This document shows, in pieces, positions 1 to 11,400 of a DNA stretch of 64,000 nucleotides. How positions within the stretch are numbered: the first letter of the stretch is position 1; the number at the start of each line of letters is the position of its first letter. The position numbers and the translations under genes are program-made. The notes beneath the pieces are model-generated. The model ran no database searches, was not told the origin of the DNA, and was given only the letters and a program-made list of their open reading frames with translations. The stretch lies in assembly GCF_004337985.1 (NCBI RefSeq), contig NW_021940926.1, positions 124,001 to 188,000 on the forward strand, given 5' to 3'. This DNA comes from Pyricularia pennisetigena (lineage: Eukaryota; Ascomycota; Sordariomycetes; Magnaporthales; Pyriculariaceae).

Positions 1-95
1 TCCATTATATCTTCACCTTCATATCACCCGCGGCCGGTTGCGTACCCAGTGGTCGTGTCCAACCTCGCAAATTGCAACCCATGCCAAAGTACCCA

Positions 96-540
96 ACCGA
101 GTCCTCCTCTTTGGGCGCTACGATGGTTGGCCTTTGGATGGCGCCCAGTTTGTTGAGTTGTGACCGTCCCCGATAGCCTGTCAAAACCTGTTGCAAGCTC
201 GTGGTTCAATCGACCGAGTCCTCCTTTGGGCGCTATGATGGCCGTTGAATCTGCCTGCTTGCTTGGGCGATTTGCTATAACAAGTCCTTGTGTGCGCGCG
301 TCAGCCTCTCGCACAGGAATCGCCGCCGGACCTCTGTTTCTGCACCCCGCTCCACCTCGACAAGTCCTTGTGTGCGCGTGTCAGCCTCTCACACAGGAAT
401 CACCCGCCGGACCTCTGCCTCGGTCGCAATATGCCGCCCTCGATCACTTTTTCCTTTGCACTTGATTGACTTTTTGACAAGCCTTTGCGCGCGCGTGTCT
501 AGCAGCCTCTTACACAGGAATCACCGCCGGGCCTCTGTTC
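96..540. repeat. Composite short-repeat cluster, copy 1
   Basis: Two short motifs recur here. Motif I (consensus starts ACCGAGTCCTCC and ends GGGCGCTATGATGG, 29-31 bp) is at 96-126 and 213-241. Motif II (about 60-65 bp, containing CACAGGAAT and GGCCTCTGTT-like cores) is at about 281-346, 361-424 and 478-540. The order I, I, then II about 40 bp later is the same as at 1996-2265. The copies are diverged by scattered substitutions and small indels, not by RIP. No family is recognised. It may be a decayed mobile element or a locally duplicated non-coding unit. Confidence 0.75.
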
Positions 541-1995
541 ATATCACCTCGCAACCAGTTGATCACTTGCCCTTTAACCTTTGCCCGCCGCATCCCATCC
601 GTTTGGTCAACTCTGCTAATAACCATGCCTGCAATTTGTTATATATTAATGATGCATTGCCCAAAGTAAGTCTGCCGCTCTTTCTTTACTTTTTCTCCCT
701 CTGCCTCAAGGTGCGTCTGCAAGAAGCTAAGCACAAAGCCCTTTTCCAGAAACGTGCCACTGCCAGTTTATCAAAGTAAGAAGACTCCATACACAGCTTC
801 GGTATACACCAATTTACTATATGATTTCCGTCCACCTACGTACCCGATTACATTTTTATCCCTGTCGCTTATTTTGGCCGAAGCATTTGCGAGTCACTGA
901 CAAATGCTGGGCTTTGCCGATGGACGTGGCCGATGCGCGAGCAGTGTGCCCCATTTTCTCGGCAGCCGAGCTGGCCGGTAAGTTTACCCTTTTGTTAACT
1001 AATCCGAGCTGTCCTCGCCAATATCTTCTGACCAAAGCATCCGCAAGTCTCTAGACTTTTTTTTCCAAAACGCAAAGCAGGCTAGTTACGCCCCCGGCAG
1101 AAACTGCACAGGTAACCCGGACGAAGAGACTACGAACACACAACCCTCCTCGAAGTACAAATCCGCCTCGGCCCCTCGTCTGCCGAGACAACTTGCACAA
1201 GGGACCCTTTGGCGCTCCTCCCACCACAGTTTACAAAGATTTGCTCGTCACATCCACAGTCTACGTGCCATTCGCCTTCGCCAGCCGAGCCTCGCACGCA
1301 CAAAATTCGAAGTTGGTCGCATTTGTCGCATGTGTAAGCCGAGACGTTGAATTATACCGCATCCAGTGCCACTGGACTTTGAATACTTTTAATCCGTCAA
1401 TAATGGTATGATAAATTCGTGTCCACCCTACCATAAAAAGTCCGACATTCCCCCAACAGCCTGTTGACAAAGCTTCTGTTATTGCTTTCGACCATACTGA
1501 GAACATTTAGTCAAGGCTGCCCTTGCCTGCACAACCACAATGCCATTCATCGCAACCTTCAACAGTTCCAACAACCAAGCGCCGAAAGCAGCCCAAGTCA
1601 AGGCACACCATGGCACGAAACTCGGACAAACTCAGGTTTTTCCGTTTCGCTTCCGATCTCCATGATGTAAACCATAGAAAGCCACTGCTGTTCCTGGTGA
1701 TTTTGACCCTCATGCGCCCGACTCAAACTAATAACAATTCAATTGTTGCTGTCACAAATTATGTTGTTTATGAGGCAGAGCGGGACTATTCGTGCCACAC
1801 CCGGACTCTAGTGAAAACATAAAAACACCCGTTTGACATAAGCTAAGTTTTTCCTTTTCATTGTCTCCTGTTTTTACCCCTTTCCCATACCGCATCCAGC
1901 ACCCTGCTTTTCCATTTCACCTTTTCCACCCGCTGCATGCCACAGGGAACCATCTCTGGCTTTGTTGAAAGTGATGCCAACGGTTTGTTTATCCC
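541..1995. other. Normal-composition stretch without a supportable gene
   Basis: Frames are short on both strands, none has a recognisable domain, and overlapping frames are equally open, so none is called. The plus strand is visibly richer in C and T than in G. No RIP signature is seen. Confidence 0.5.
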
Positions 1996-2265
1996 ACCGA
2001 GTCCTCCTCTTGGGCGCTATGATGGTTTGGAATGATACCGAATGCACTTGTTCCCCCAACAGCTTGGGAGCAACCCAAGCCACAGATGCGTTTTCCCAAG
2101 ATATGTCCACACCCCATTGATGATCACGCAGACAGCAACGAGTCCTCCCTTGGGCGCTATGATGGACCTGTCTGCTCGGCCAGCATGGTTGACTGTCTTT
2201 ATAAGCCTTTGCGCGTGGTTGTTAGCCTTTTGCACAGGAATTTCCACCGGGCCTCTGTTTGCATG
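1996..2265. repeat. Composite short-repeat cluster, copy 2
   Basis: Motif I occurs at 1996-2025 and 2137-2165, and motif II at about 2202-2260. The gap from the second motif I to motif II (about 37 bp) closely matches the 40 bp in copy 1, which shows that a composite unit was duplicated, not just independent short motifs. Copy 1 carries three motif II units and this one carries one. Confidence 0.7.
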
Positions 2266-5200
2266 CAATCGACACGCAAGACTTTTCATTTCTCCTTTTG
2301 AACCTGCACGGGCTACTCTTATATTTGACGGGTATAAGCCCATGTTTGTAATTAACCTTGTTAGCTCTCCAGAAATTCCGATAATGGCAAGTTTACCGCC
2401 ATCCCAAACATTTACAATCACGATTAACAGGTATGTTTTCGTCGGCCAGTGTGGCCCCTAATTGTTTTGGCTGTTTGACTATTGATATTTGATTCAGGTG
2501 AATGTTCGTCGCGGCTGTCCAGACACCTTTCTCCGAGCTTTCACAATGCAACATCTACCATTGGCGCCGCATTAACATCTCTCGGTTTCTTTTTTTGATT
2601 GTCAATACTTGGTGAAGACAGAGGTTATCTCCCATCCGAGTAAGCACCTTCAGCCTCATGTTATGGTGAACCCATATTCGTTGCTCGCGGCCCACTTCCC
2701 TTCTACCCGTCTGGTATTTAACCGCTGTTGCCCAGTTTTGGTAGAGTTACTTTTCACGGCCGATCAACGTCACTCGCCTCCAAGATTTCGCAATTGCATT
2801 ATTTCGATTCGTCGTCTCACTTTTGACACTTGATATTCGGTAGCCCGATTAGCCACCTACCACATTGCCAGCGCTTACCTGTTCCAAACTTTCGGGCCCC
2901 TCCCTTGGGTCACTAGTTTCGCTCCAGCGGCTCTATCTCCACGCACTAGAGAAGTTGGTATATCCCCTGTTTTCTTTCTATCTAATTTAAAACAAGATTG
3001 CTTTCCCGCGCGCTGGTTGAATTGTTTCTGGGACTGGACTGGCATGTAGTATTTTTACTGTTTCAACTATTCAACTGCTTGCTTGTGGCCCCCAATCGCT
3101 GGTTTTCTTTATCAACCGCCCATATTTCATTTGTAATTTCCTCACCCTCCTAGCACCTTTGTCTTATTCAATTTGCTTTATCCTAATCTTTGTTGTACCG
3201 GTTGTCTATAGCCCCCTTTCCTTTTAACCCCTCCTTTAAACTTGTCCGTCTTCCACGATACCCCAAGCCTCCCGGCTGCCTTATCTAAAGTTTGGCCCCT
3301 CCTAATTTTCCACGATTACACCAACAACCACCAAACCTCGCAGGCGTTTGCCGGCGCTCTCCGCTGTTTAATACAAGCATTTCCGCAGCCGTTGGTGTGC
3401 CGTCGTTTGTTTGCCCTGTTTATGAAAGAAATGGTGCCAATATTACCGCTGGATATTGCGCGAAGTAAATCGTCCCTTTTGAGGCCCACGTTTTGAAATG
3501 TTGAACGTACGGTTGCATTCCGAATCTCACATTAATGGCATATTTTGCGCTGCAGATGGTTATTCCCGTGTCGAAACATATTATATTAACAAACATCCTT
3601 CAATTCCTTACAATAAAGCCACGCACCCTTTCACGTCAACCGCAGTTCAGCACATAACCGACTTTCTTACGAGCAACCCACAAGTCTACCGGTCTCAACC
3701 ATGCTTTGGCCCCATCCCTCCAGAAAGCCATCGATTGGTATGGAGACCACACTCCATCACAAAAAAGCGGGAGGCCCTTGTTAAGTTTATAAAATATGTC
3801 GGCGGGCACGACAGGCATGGTTTCGACACCAACTGTCACCACCTCCCATCCCAAGACCCGCATTTACCGATAAAAGCCAACATAGCCTTCAACCTATTTC
3901 CGCAGCGTACCAAATGTTCAACCCTCCGATTATGGCGCCTGTAAGGTGAGAGTCGCTACGAGCAGCCAATCCACAAAGGTCTGACGTCAAGGTCGAGTTG
4001 TTGTTTTAGTTTGCCCCCTAATATTATCCTCCCCACCCTCCTTTGGGTTACGAGCAGGGCTGTCGTGTCGTGTGTAAGTGGCCGGGACTAACTAGCAATG
4101 TGCGCAGCAGATTTAACCCGCACTGAACATCCGACATTTCCCCGCAAATCCCGGGGTCCTTGAGGCTGCCATCACAACCGCCAACAGCAGCTGTGCCGTC
4201 CACCCTTTACGCACCGATTGGAAATTCCCGACCTGTTCTCCCAGGCTTTCGGCAAACCAGCTTTGGCCGCCATGTGGCTGGCGAGCAAATTTAACATATA
4301 GACAGGTGCTTTGGACCCCGCTATCAACACCAGCTCGCTGATTATTGACCATTCAACGAGGCACCGCCAAAAAGGATGGCAGCCAAGCTCTCGAAACGCC
4401 CACAACACAAGGGCAGATCGTGTGCTTGTGCTACCTGGTTTGTAAACATGTCGAAAAATGGCTGACAGGGAACCATATAGGTCTCTCCTGACTACCGTCC
4501 CCGTCCTCGGTCAACCTCCGTTCCAGGGCAACCTCTGAGCAACCAGTCCTCTACCGCTCTAAAGCCCCTACGCTGGCATCGATGGCCGCTCTTTCGGCCT
4601 TTTAACTTGCCAAATAGCGCTGTCTTTTGGAATCTCAAAATGCCCGGTCTTTAAAGTGGTCTTGGGTGGCAAGGCGAAAATGTCAATGCTGAACACATCA
4701 CCGTCATATTACTCATCAAAAAGGGCTTCAACGCGCGCAGCATTGTAATGGTCCTCTTCTCCGCCAACTTTTGCAACTTTGCGGTCGCCCTGTCGGCTAC
4801 TATCAATGCAAAGGACGTATTGTTACTATTATTTTGATGGATAACGTGGTTCATCTTGCCAAAACAGCACACAAAACACTAGGTTTTCCATCCACACTAA
4901 TGACAAAAAAAGGCTGTTGCTTCCACGGCATCTTTCTTTGCCCTGCACGCCCCCTATACCCCTCTGCAGTCCCAATTTTCACCTTTCATTCCCACTACCA
5001 TATATTCTATCGCCCTACAGGCCGAACGATCGGATCAACATCAGTCCATGCCTGTTCGCAAAGCCTGCTTAACAACGTTCTCATCCAGCAATCCCCAGGT
5101 TGGACAGTTCCAATTTAGACAGACGGCATCCCTAACATAGCCGACGTCGAAATATTGGTTATCCAGCGACAGATATTGACGGTATAACTGGATGGTGGCC

Positions 5201-6570
5201 AAACACAAACTGCGTTGCGTCGCTTTTAAACATGGTCGGTAGGACCGGTTGACGCGTCCCCATCCTATACCTCGTTTCCCCAATACACCTTATTATCGGC
5301 CTATTCTCACTGCTAAGCCCACCAGCCTTTCCCGCTTGACCATTACTATGGCCTGGGACAGGCGGTCTTTAAGGCAGTGTTTCAGCGGTCCATGGGACTT
5401 TTCTAACTCCTTTACACGCCATATATCCGTCCCCCAATTGTCTCAATGCCGGCCGCCAAACCTCGCACGGCCGCTCCCCATCGCTCTCCATCAAACTTCG
5501 TTTCATTTGCTTTTTAACCTGCGCCCTCCTCCCGGCTAACAAAGCCGATTGCATGAGCCAATGCTCCACGGACGGCTCCAAAAACATCCGGCTGTCGGAC
5601 GAGCTTGCCAATCTCAACATTACGGAAACTTTCGTGCTGGGCTGTGCGTTTTTGCTGGTCCATATGGTCGTCCAGCGATAGAAAGCAAGTAGCCCCTTTG
5701 AAGGTAACAGCCCTGGTGACCTCATTTGTAAAAGCAAACCACTTTGCTATCTAATGCTATATCGCTCTCGTTTCTACTGCTGGCTACATGACGGGGGCTT
5801 GTTTATAGCCCGTATGTGCCTCTGGCCATGTCTTGGCCAAAGCACCGTGCATGCCTGTCTATCTGGTTTGCTGCGTTCACATTTACTATTGCGTCATTGC
5901 CACTGTTGCAACAGGTTTCTCATCCAAAGACCTAAGCAAGACCGGCTCCAACTCCTGCGACCGTGTTTAATTCGTCGAGCACGCCAATTGGCCGAAACAA
6001 TTGTCACTGGGCGTTTTCACACAAGCAACTGCACCACCCCGCTCCCATTTCCTGCCTCCGGCTGTTCCGTGGGGCTGTTGAAAAAGGATTTTGGTAGTAT
6101 CGTTTCTGGTTCTTTATATGTTATAGCTGGCTAACCTCATCATCCGCGCACATTTGTATAAATACGGCTTGCGTAATAGCCAACGCCGATCGCTACTTCT
6201 AGATGGCCTTTTTATGGTTTCTGGCTGTTTATACCATTTCAGCTTTTAGTTGTTGGGAAAGGGCTCTTGACCCAGGCGCGGCAAAACCAAGGTTCCCAGT
6301 ATTGGGAAAGGCGACCGGATCCAATAATGCAACCAATGCGTGGTCGACGGAGCAACAGGATGATCTCGTAGGTCAAGTTGCCTCGTCTCATCGGGACCCC
6401 TATTAGGCCAGCGTTGCGCTGATTATCATTGCCAGTGTTTTAGAGCAAGTTTACGGGCATGAAGGGCATGTCCGCCTATTTCCGCGCATTTCTGCCAGGT
6501 CGTATCGGGTCGACGACGCCATTATGAGCAAGGCCGGCCTATCCGCAATTGCGACGTCGACGACCACAAC
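2266..6570. other. 4.3-kb stretch without a supportable gene
   Basis: The longest open stretches are below 150 codons, are unrelated to any family I recognise, and compete with equally open frames on the other strand. Weak partial matches to motif I (TCCTTTGGG-like cores) appear near 2890 and 4040. The plus strand is C-rich relative to G. This could be a long-decayed element or degenerate intergenic DNA; genes with many short exons cannot be excluded by eye. Confidence 0.45.
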
Positions 6571-6584
6571 ACAACGCCGGTGGC
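6571..6584 (+). repeat. Left target-site duplication of LINE-A
   Basis: ACAACGCCGGTGGC at 6571-6584 is repeated exactly at 12567-12580, directly after the (TAC)n tail. The first two bases may belong to the tail, so the duplication is 12 to 14 bp. This fits target-primed reverse transcription. Confidence 0.92.
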
Positions 6585-6694
6585 AAGCATCCTCCACATT
6601 CATGGGTCAGACCCACCTTTGTTAGCGATTCACACCCAAACACACCAATAAGCTTAACAGCTGAAGAATTTTCGCCCTCCGGGCGCCGGTCGTC
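6585..6694 (+). promoter_or_regulatory. LINE-A 5' UTR / presumed internal promoter
   Basis: This is the 110-bp leader between the left target-site duplication and the ORF1 start. Autonomous LINEs carry their promoter inside the transcribed leader, so this is the only place for it in the element. A short GC hairpin (CGCCC at 6673-6677, GGGCG at 6681-6685) lies 9 bp before the start codon. No TATA box is evident. The promoter role is inferred from LINE biology. Confidence 0.45.
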
Positions 6695-8407
6695 ATGGCC
6701 TCACCAGAGGTCTCAAACCGCCGCGCGCGCCCGCAGAGCACGCCGCAGGCTTTTCCGCAGGGCCAGGCCGAGTCGGAACACGTATCTCTCGACACGCGCA
6801 CCGCTAACGCGCCTGAGCCGGCCGGCCGCGGAAGGTACTCCAGCCTCCCGGCCCTGGCCATCAAAACACTGCAACAGGAGCTGGAAAACGTGGAAACAGT
6901 CGGCAGCTGGCTCGAAGAGGTTTTTGCAGCCAAGCTCGAAAGCTTACAGGCCCCGGAGGACGCCGCGCTTAGGAGAATTGTTCTCGAACTTGACGATGTG
7001 ATCAGCGGCTGGTTCCTCAGTCGCACCCTCCCTGAAAAAGAGCGTTCGCGCTCTCCGTCGCGTTCGCCGACCAGTTCCAGCGAAAGGCGCAGCATCTTAA
7101 TTACAAGGACGGGCACGGCGTCGTCGGCCTCTAAAGGCAAAGGCACGCCCATTAACAAATCGGTCACATGGGCCGAGCGAGCCGCCACGCCACCAGCGGC
7201 GGCCCCAATGCGAATTTTAACCCCGGCCACGCGCTCGTACCCGATACGTACGACGCCCGGCAATGCACCTGACAGTTCCGCAGCTCCCTTCCAATCGGGC
7301 CGGAACCGCTCCCAAGCCCTGAAGCGTTTGACAGAACAACCGTCCAACCGCATCCTGATCCGCGTAAATGACAAATTGCGGATGGTGACGAGGGAGCCAT
7401 ACGCGGTAACCACCAAATTGGCCGAATTGGTCTCGGTGCCACACAGTGAAATCCCAAACGCCAAACGTACCCCCACGGGCTGGGGTGTTACGGTGGCCTC
7501 TGAGGAAACACGGCAAAAACTCCTCAACCCCAACGCAGTCAAGGCCATTATGGACGCATTGGACGCGCGGGAAGTTACTGTCCCGACAACCTGGCACACA
7601 TACGCCGTCTCTGGAGTGCCCCGAACGCTCAATTGCCTGGACGGAAGAAAGGACGTACATGATGTAATCCAGGAGGAGATTACCGTGGCAGCAGGCCAGC
7701 AGCCAGTCAACTGGCACATTTCCAGGCATGGATACGACCCGCATACGGCTGAGGGCACGTGGATAGTGTCTTTCCTCCAACCCGTAAAGCCTTTTCAGCT
7801 TTTTGGGGTGTCGGGGCGTGCGCGGAAGGTTGAAAAGTCACGCAAAATTACACACCACCACGATGGCTGCCAGGGATATTGCGAAATACGTCGCTGCGTA
7901 CGGCAAGCGCGTTGCGGCATATGTGGTGAAGCAAAACATGCGACAGAGGAAGAGCCGTGCAAGGCAGCCCCCAAATGCGTTAACTGCCACGGCCATTTCC
8001 CATCCGGACATGAGAACTGCCCTGCCCGACCTTTGGTGGTAAATGGGAAGCTTGAACGACCTTCACAGCGTAAACTAAAGGGGATCCGCAGAATCGGACG
8101 TGCCAACCGTGCCGCGATTATCAACGACCGGGCTGAGGCGGCCCGCCGAAAGCCAGCACCTGCAATCCCGGTCCTAAGCACCTCATCGCAGCATTCGCAA
8201 ACCTCGAGCTCCCGATCGAGCATTTCAAACAAAAGAGCGCGGCCATGCGAGGCGGCAGGGGCGGACATCCGCAACTTCCTGCAGGCTGAACAGGAACGCG
8301 TGCAAGACGAGATCGTTTGGGCAGCCGAAATAGAGGAGGACGCAGCGGCTGCCGAACCTTGCCCCGCTGATGTGATAGACTTGGAAGCAACCCATCGATT
8401 GATATGA
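6695..8407 (+). CDS. LINE-A ORF1: zinc-knuckle (gag-like) protein
   Basis: The 570-residue protein is the ORF1/gag-like RNA-binding component of a Tad1-type LINE; such proteins package element RNA into the ribonucleoprotein. An amphipathic helix-like stretch lies at about 51-84. An Arg/Ser-rich tract (RSRSPSRSP) lies near 116-128. A globular middle region spans about 195-385. A Cys/His cluster at about 388-446 includes a C-x2-C-x4-H-x6-C knuckle (CGICGEAKHATEEEPC), a second CVNC...HENC motif and an upstream C-x3-C-x4-C-x5-C array. The C-terminal 60 residues are acidic. The start at 6695 (CGTCATGG context) is the first ATG of this frame. The stop TGA overlaps the ORF2 start. The frame is complete, with no RIP-type stops. 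Confidence 0.9.
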   Translation: MASPEVSNRRARPQSTPQAFPQGQAESEHVSLDTRTANAPEPAGRGRYSSLPALAIKTLQQELENVETVGSWLEEVFAAKLESLQAPEDAALRRIVLELDDVISGWFLSRTLPEKERSRSPSRSPTSSSERRSILITRTGTASSASKGKGTPINKSVTWAERAATPPAAAPMRILTPATRSYPIRTTPGNAPDSSAAPFQSGRNRSQALKRLTEQPSNRILIRVNDKLRMVTREPYAVTTKLAELVSVPHSEIPNAKRTPTGWGVTVASEETRQKLLNPNAVKAIMDALDAREVTVPTTWHTYAVSGVPRTLNCLDGRKDVHDVIQEEITVAAGQQPVNWHISRHGYDPHTAEGTWIVSFLQPVKPFQLFGVSGRARKVEKSRKITHHHDGCQGYCEIRRCVRQARCGICGEAKHATEEEPCKAAPKCVNCHGHFPSGHENCPARPLVVNGKLERPSQRKLKGIRRIGRANRAAIINDRAEAARRKPAPAIPVLSTSSQHSQTSSSRSSISNKRARPCEAAGADIRNFLQAEQERVQDEIVWAAEIEEDAAAAEPCPADVIDLEATHRLI

Positions 8408-11400
8408 CGAAATATTCGCTCGGCAACATGCAGCGGGAACGCCTCGACGTAGTTTGGGCCAACGTAGGCAAAAGGATGGGTGTGCATCTGAGCCTGTTGG
8501 AGTTATGCCACCAGAGAGAAGTGGACCTGGTTAACGTCCAAGAGCCATGGTGCGGGCTAAAGACGACTACACAAACGCACCCGGGCTATGATGTCTTTGC
8601 GCCAGTGGACGAATGGCACGCGAGCACTTACGAAGCCATGACTGGGCTCCGGCCCCGGGTGCTCACCTACGTCAAGAAGGGGGCAGCCCTAGGGGCCGCA
8701 CAACGACGGTTACCGCAGGGCCAAAATACGCGGGACGTACTTTGGCTCGAAATTAACGGAATATTGTTTATTAACGTATATAGGGCTCCGGGTACTGAGG
8801 CCGCGCTGGAAATGGTATGCAATACCGTGCCAAATGGACCCACGGTGATAGGCGGCGATTTTAACGTAGCGGCTGCTGCATACCAGCCAGGCCGCACAGA
8901 CGCACGCGGAGGGGATCAACTGACGGCATGGGCGCAAGCCCAGGGCATGCATTTTACAGGAAATATCGGCGTGCCCACCCACCGCGACGGGGGTTTACTG
9001 GATATGGTTTTTTCCAACCTCCCCAGCACGGTAACTGTGGTTGACAGCAGTCTTTACACAGGCTCCGACCACGAATCTCTTTATACCACGCTGCGGACGC
9101 GCGGCGTCCCCCGCCCGGAGGCGGTCAACGTCTCAGTTAGGGACGACCGGCTACCAAAGTTCGCGGAGCTACTTGCTTTTGGCATGCAAGATATGCCGGA
9201 CCCGGGATCCGCGGCCGATGGCTACGCATTGGACGCGTGGGTAGCTGAATTTACAACTTTATGGGAGCAAGTGACGTGGGTCGTGGGTACGCCGGCGGGA
9301 AAAAGGGGCAGCTCGGCTCCCTGGTGGACCGAAAACTGCCAACGGCTTTGGGCCGAATTTCAGCGGGTTAAGCGGAGCGCTGTAAATAGGGCAAACGCCT
9401 CTGCCGAGGAGAAAGCTTACACGAAAGGGGTGCGGGCCGCGAAGCGGGAGTACTGGAGGCACCGGATCGACCAACTGCGCGACGATAAGGATTTGTGGAA
9501 CATGGTGGGCTGGCTGGGAGCCGGACCACGCCTCCGGTCCCCGCCGCTGGTTATTAACGGCGAGCAAGTGAGCGAGCCTTTAGCAAAAGCGGAAGCACTG
9601 CAACGGGAGGTGCTTGGCCGATTTTCGGCGGAGGATGACCTGCAGGGAGACCCCTTGGAGGCCTGGTCGCCGGACGAGGCTAAAATCCCTTGGGACACCC
9701 AGGTTAGTGCGGAAGAGGCGGAGCGCTCCTGCATTGGGGTTACGAGCACGTCCCCGGGCATCGACGGAATGACCGTCCGGCTACTAAAAGCCGGATGGGC
9801 TTCGTTGGCCGAGCCGGTGCGCAGGCTCTACCAACGTTGCCTGGAACTCGGACATTTCCCAGCGCCTTGGAAGAAGGCCGAAGTCGCGATGCTACCGAAA
9901 ACGGGGAAGAAAGACCGGAGCAGCGTTCGATCCTGGCGGCCTATAGCCCTCCTCTCCTGCATCGGAAAAGGCCTCGAGAGGCTCGTTGCACGCCGGATAG
10001 CTTGGGCCATACACGACAACGGGCTCCTTAGCTGCACCCACGGCGGTGCCCTACCCAAACGATCGGCGACGGATCTGGTTTGTGCCCTCGCCCACGATAT
10101 CGAGCAGGCTTTAGCTCGCGGGGAGGAAGTCACCCTTGTCGCATGCGACGTCCAAGGCGCCTTCGACGCCCTCCTCCATGGGCGATTGATACGGAAAATG
10201 CGGAGCCTCGGGTTTAGTAAAATGCTCCTTAGGTTCGTGATTAACTTTTTAAGCGGCCGCCAGGCCCGAGTCCGGCTGGAGGGTACGACCACGGGCTTTA
10301 GGCGGCTTGGGTGCGGCACCCCGCAAGGGTCTCCCCTTTCCCCGATCCTATATATGCTATATCTGGCGTACCTCGTCAAAAACGGTGCGAAGTGGCGGCT
10401 GGCATACGCAGACGACGTGCTTACATGGAAATCGTCACCCTCGTTGGAGGAGAACGTACGTTGGCTGGAAGATAAACTCCGGGATATGCACGAAATTGCG
10501 GCGGAAGAGAAAATCCATTTTGCAGCGGAAAAGACAGAGGTGATCCATATCACTAAGAAAAGGCACGGTCGCAACCCGGAAATCCGGATTAATGGTAGAA
10601 CGGTTACCCCGGTCCAACTACCGGGCGGTCGACGCGGACAAAGCGCCTCCGGGGCCGAGCGTTACCCGGGCATGCGTTGGCTTGGCTTTTGGTTCAGCCG
10701 ACGGCTAGACGGGCGCCGCCACGTGGCCGAAAGGGCTGCCAAAGCAATGGCGGTCGCTGCTCACCTCAAAAGCTTTGGGGCAGTAAGATACGGACCGCCT
10801 GCGGCTGCACTTCGCAAGGCAGCGGTGGCATGCGTGGGTTCCTCGGCCACCTACGCAGCCGAGGCATGGTACAACCCAGCGCACAAGCAAAGAGGACTCC
10901 TCAAAGCACTGAACAAACCGCTGGTTTTAGCGGCACGGGCAATCCTCCCGGCGTATAAAACCACCCCCTCGTCCACTGTTCTCAGGGACGCAGGACTACC
11001 CTCGGCCCGCGTCGCGCTGGCCTACACCCGCCTGAAATACGGCGCCCGACTAAGGCTCGCGGACAAGGGGCACCCCCTTGTCAGCCGCCTGCGTGAAACA
11101 CCTCGTGCCCGCAACTCGGGCCATTCGGCCACGACCCTGCAAACGGCTGCACAACTTCTCCCGCGGATCCGGAGACTAGAGTTGCGCGCACCTCGCAATG
11201 CCCCGGATTCTCGCACTGACCCCACCGGAGGAGTCCCGAAAGAGGAAGCGGCCCGCCGCTTTATCGAATGGCTGGACATGGTATCACCTGACGATATCGT
11301 GGTATATACGGATGGTTCGGAAAAACACGAAAACAACTGCGTCCAAATAGGGTACGGATGGGCCGCTTTTAGGGCGGGCCTGGAATTTGCCGCAGGCTCC

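Noticed and set aside
6622..7758. A 378-codon open frame on the minus strand opposite LINE-A ORF1.
   Set aside because: It is a shadow of ORF1 in GC-rich DNA; ORF1 carries the recognisable zinc knuckles and matching context.
9828..10574. Long minus-strand frame opposite the LINE-A reverse transcriptase.
   Set aside because: The plus strand has the AYADD and other RT motifs in one complete frame; the antisense frame has no features of its own.
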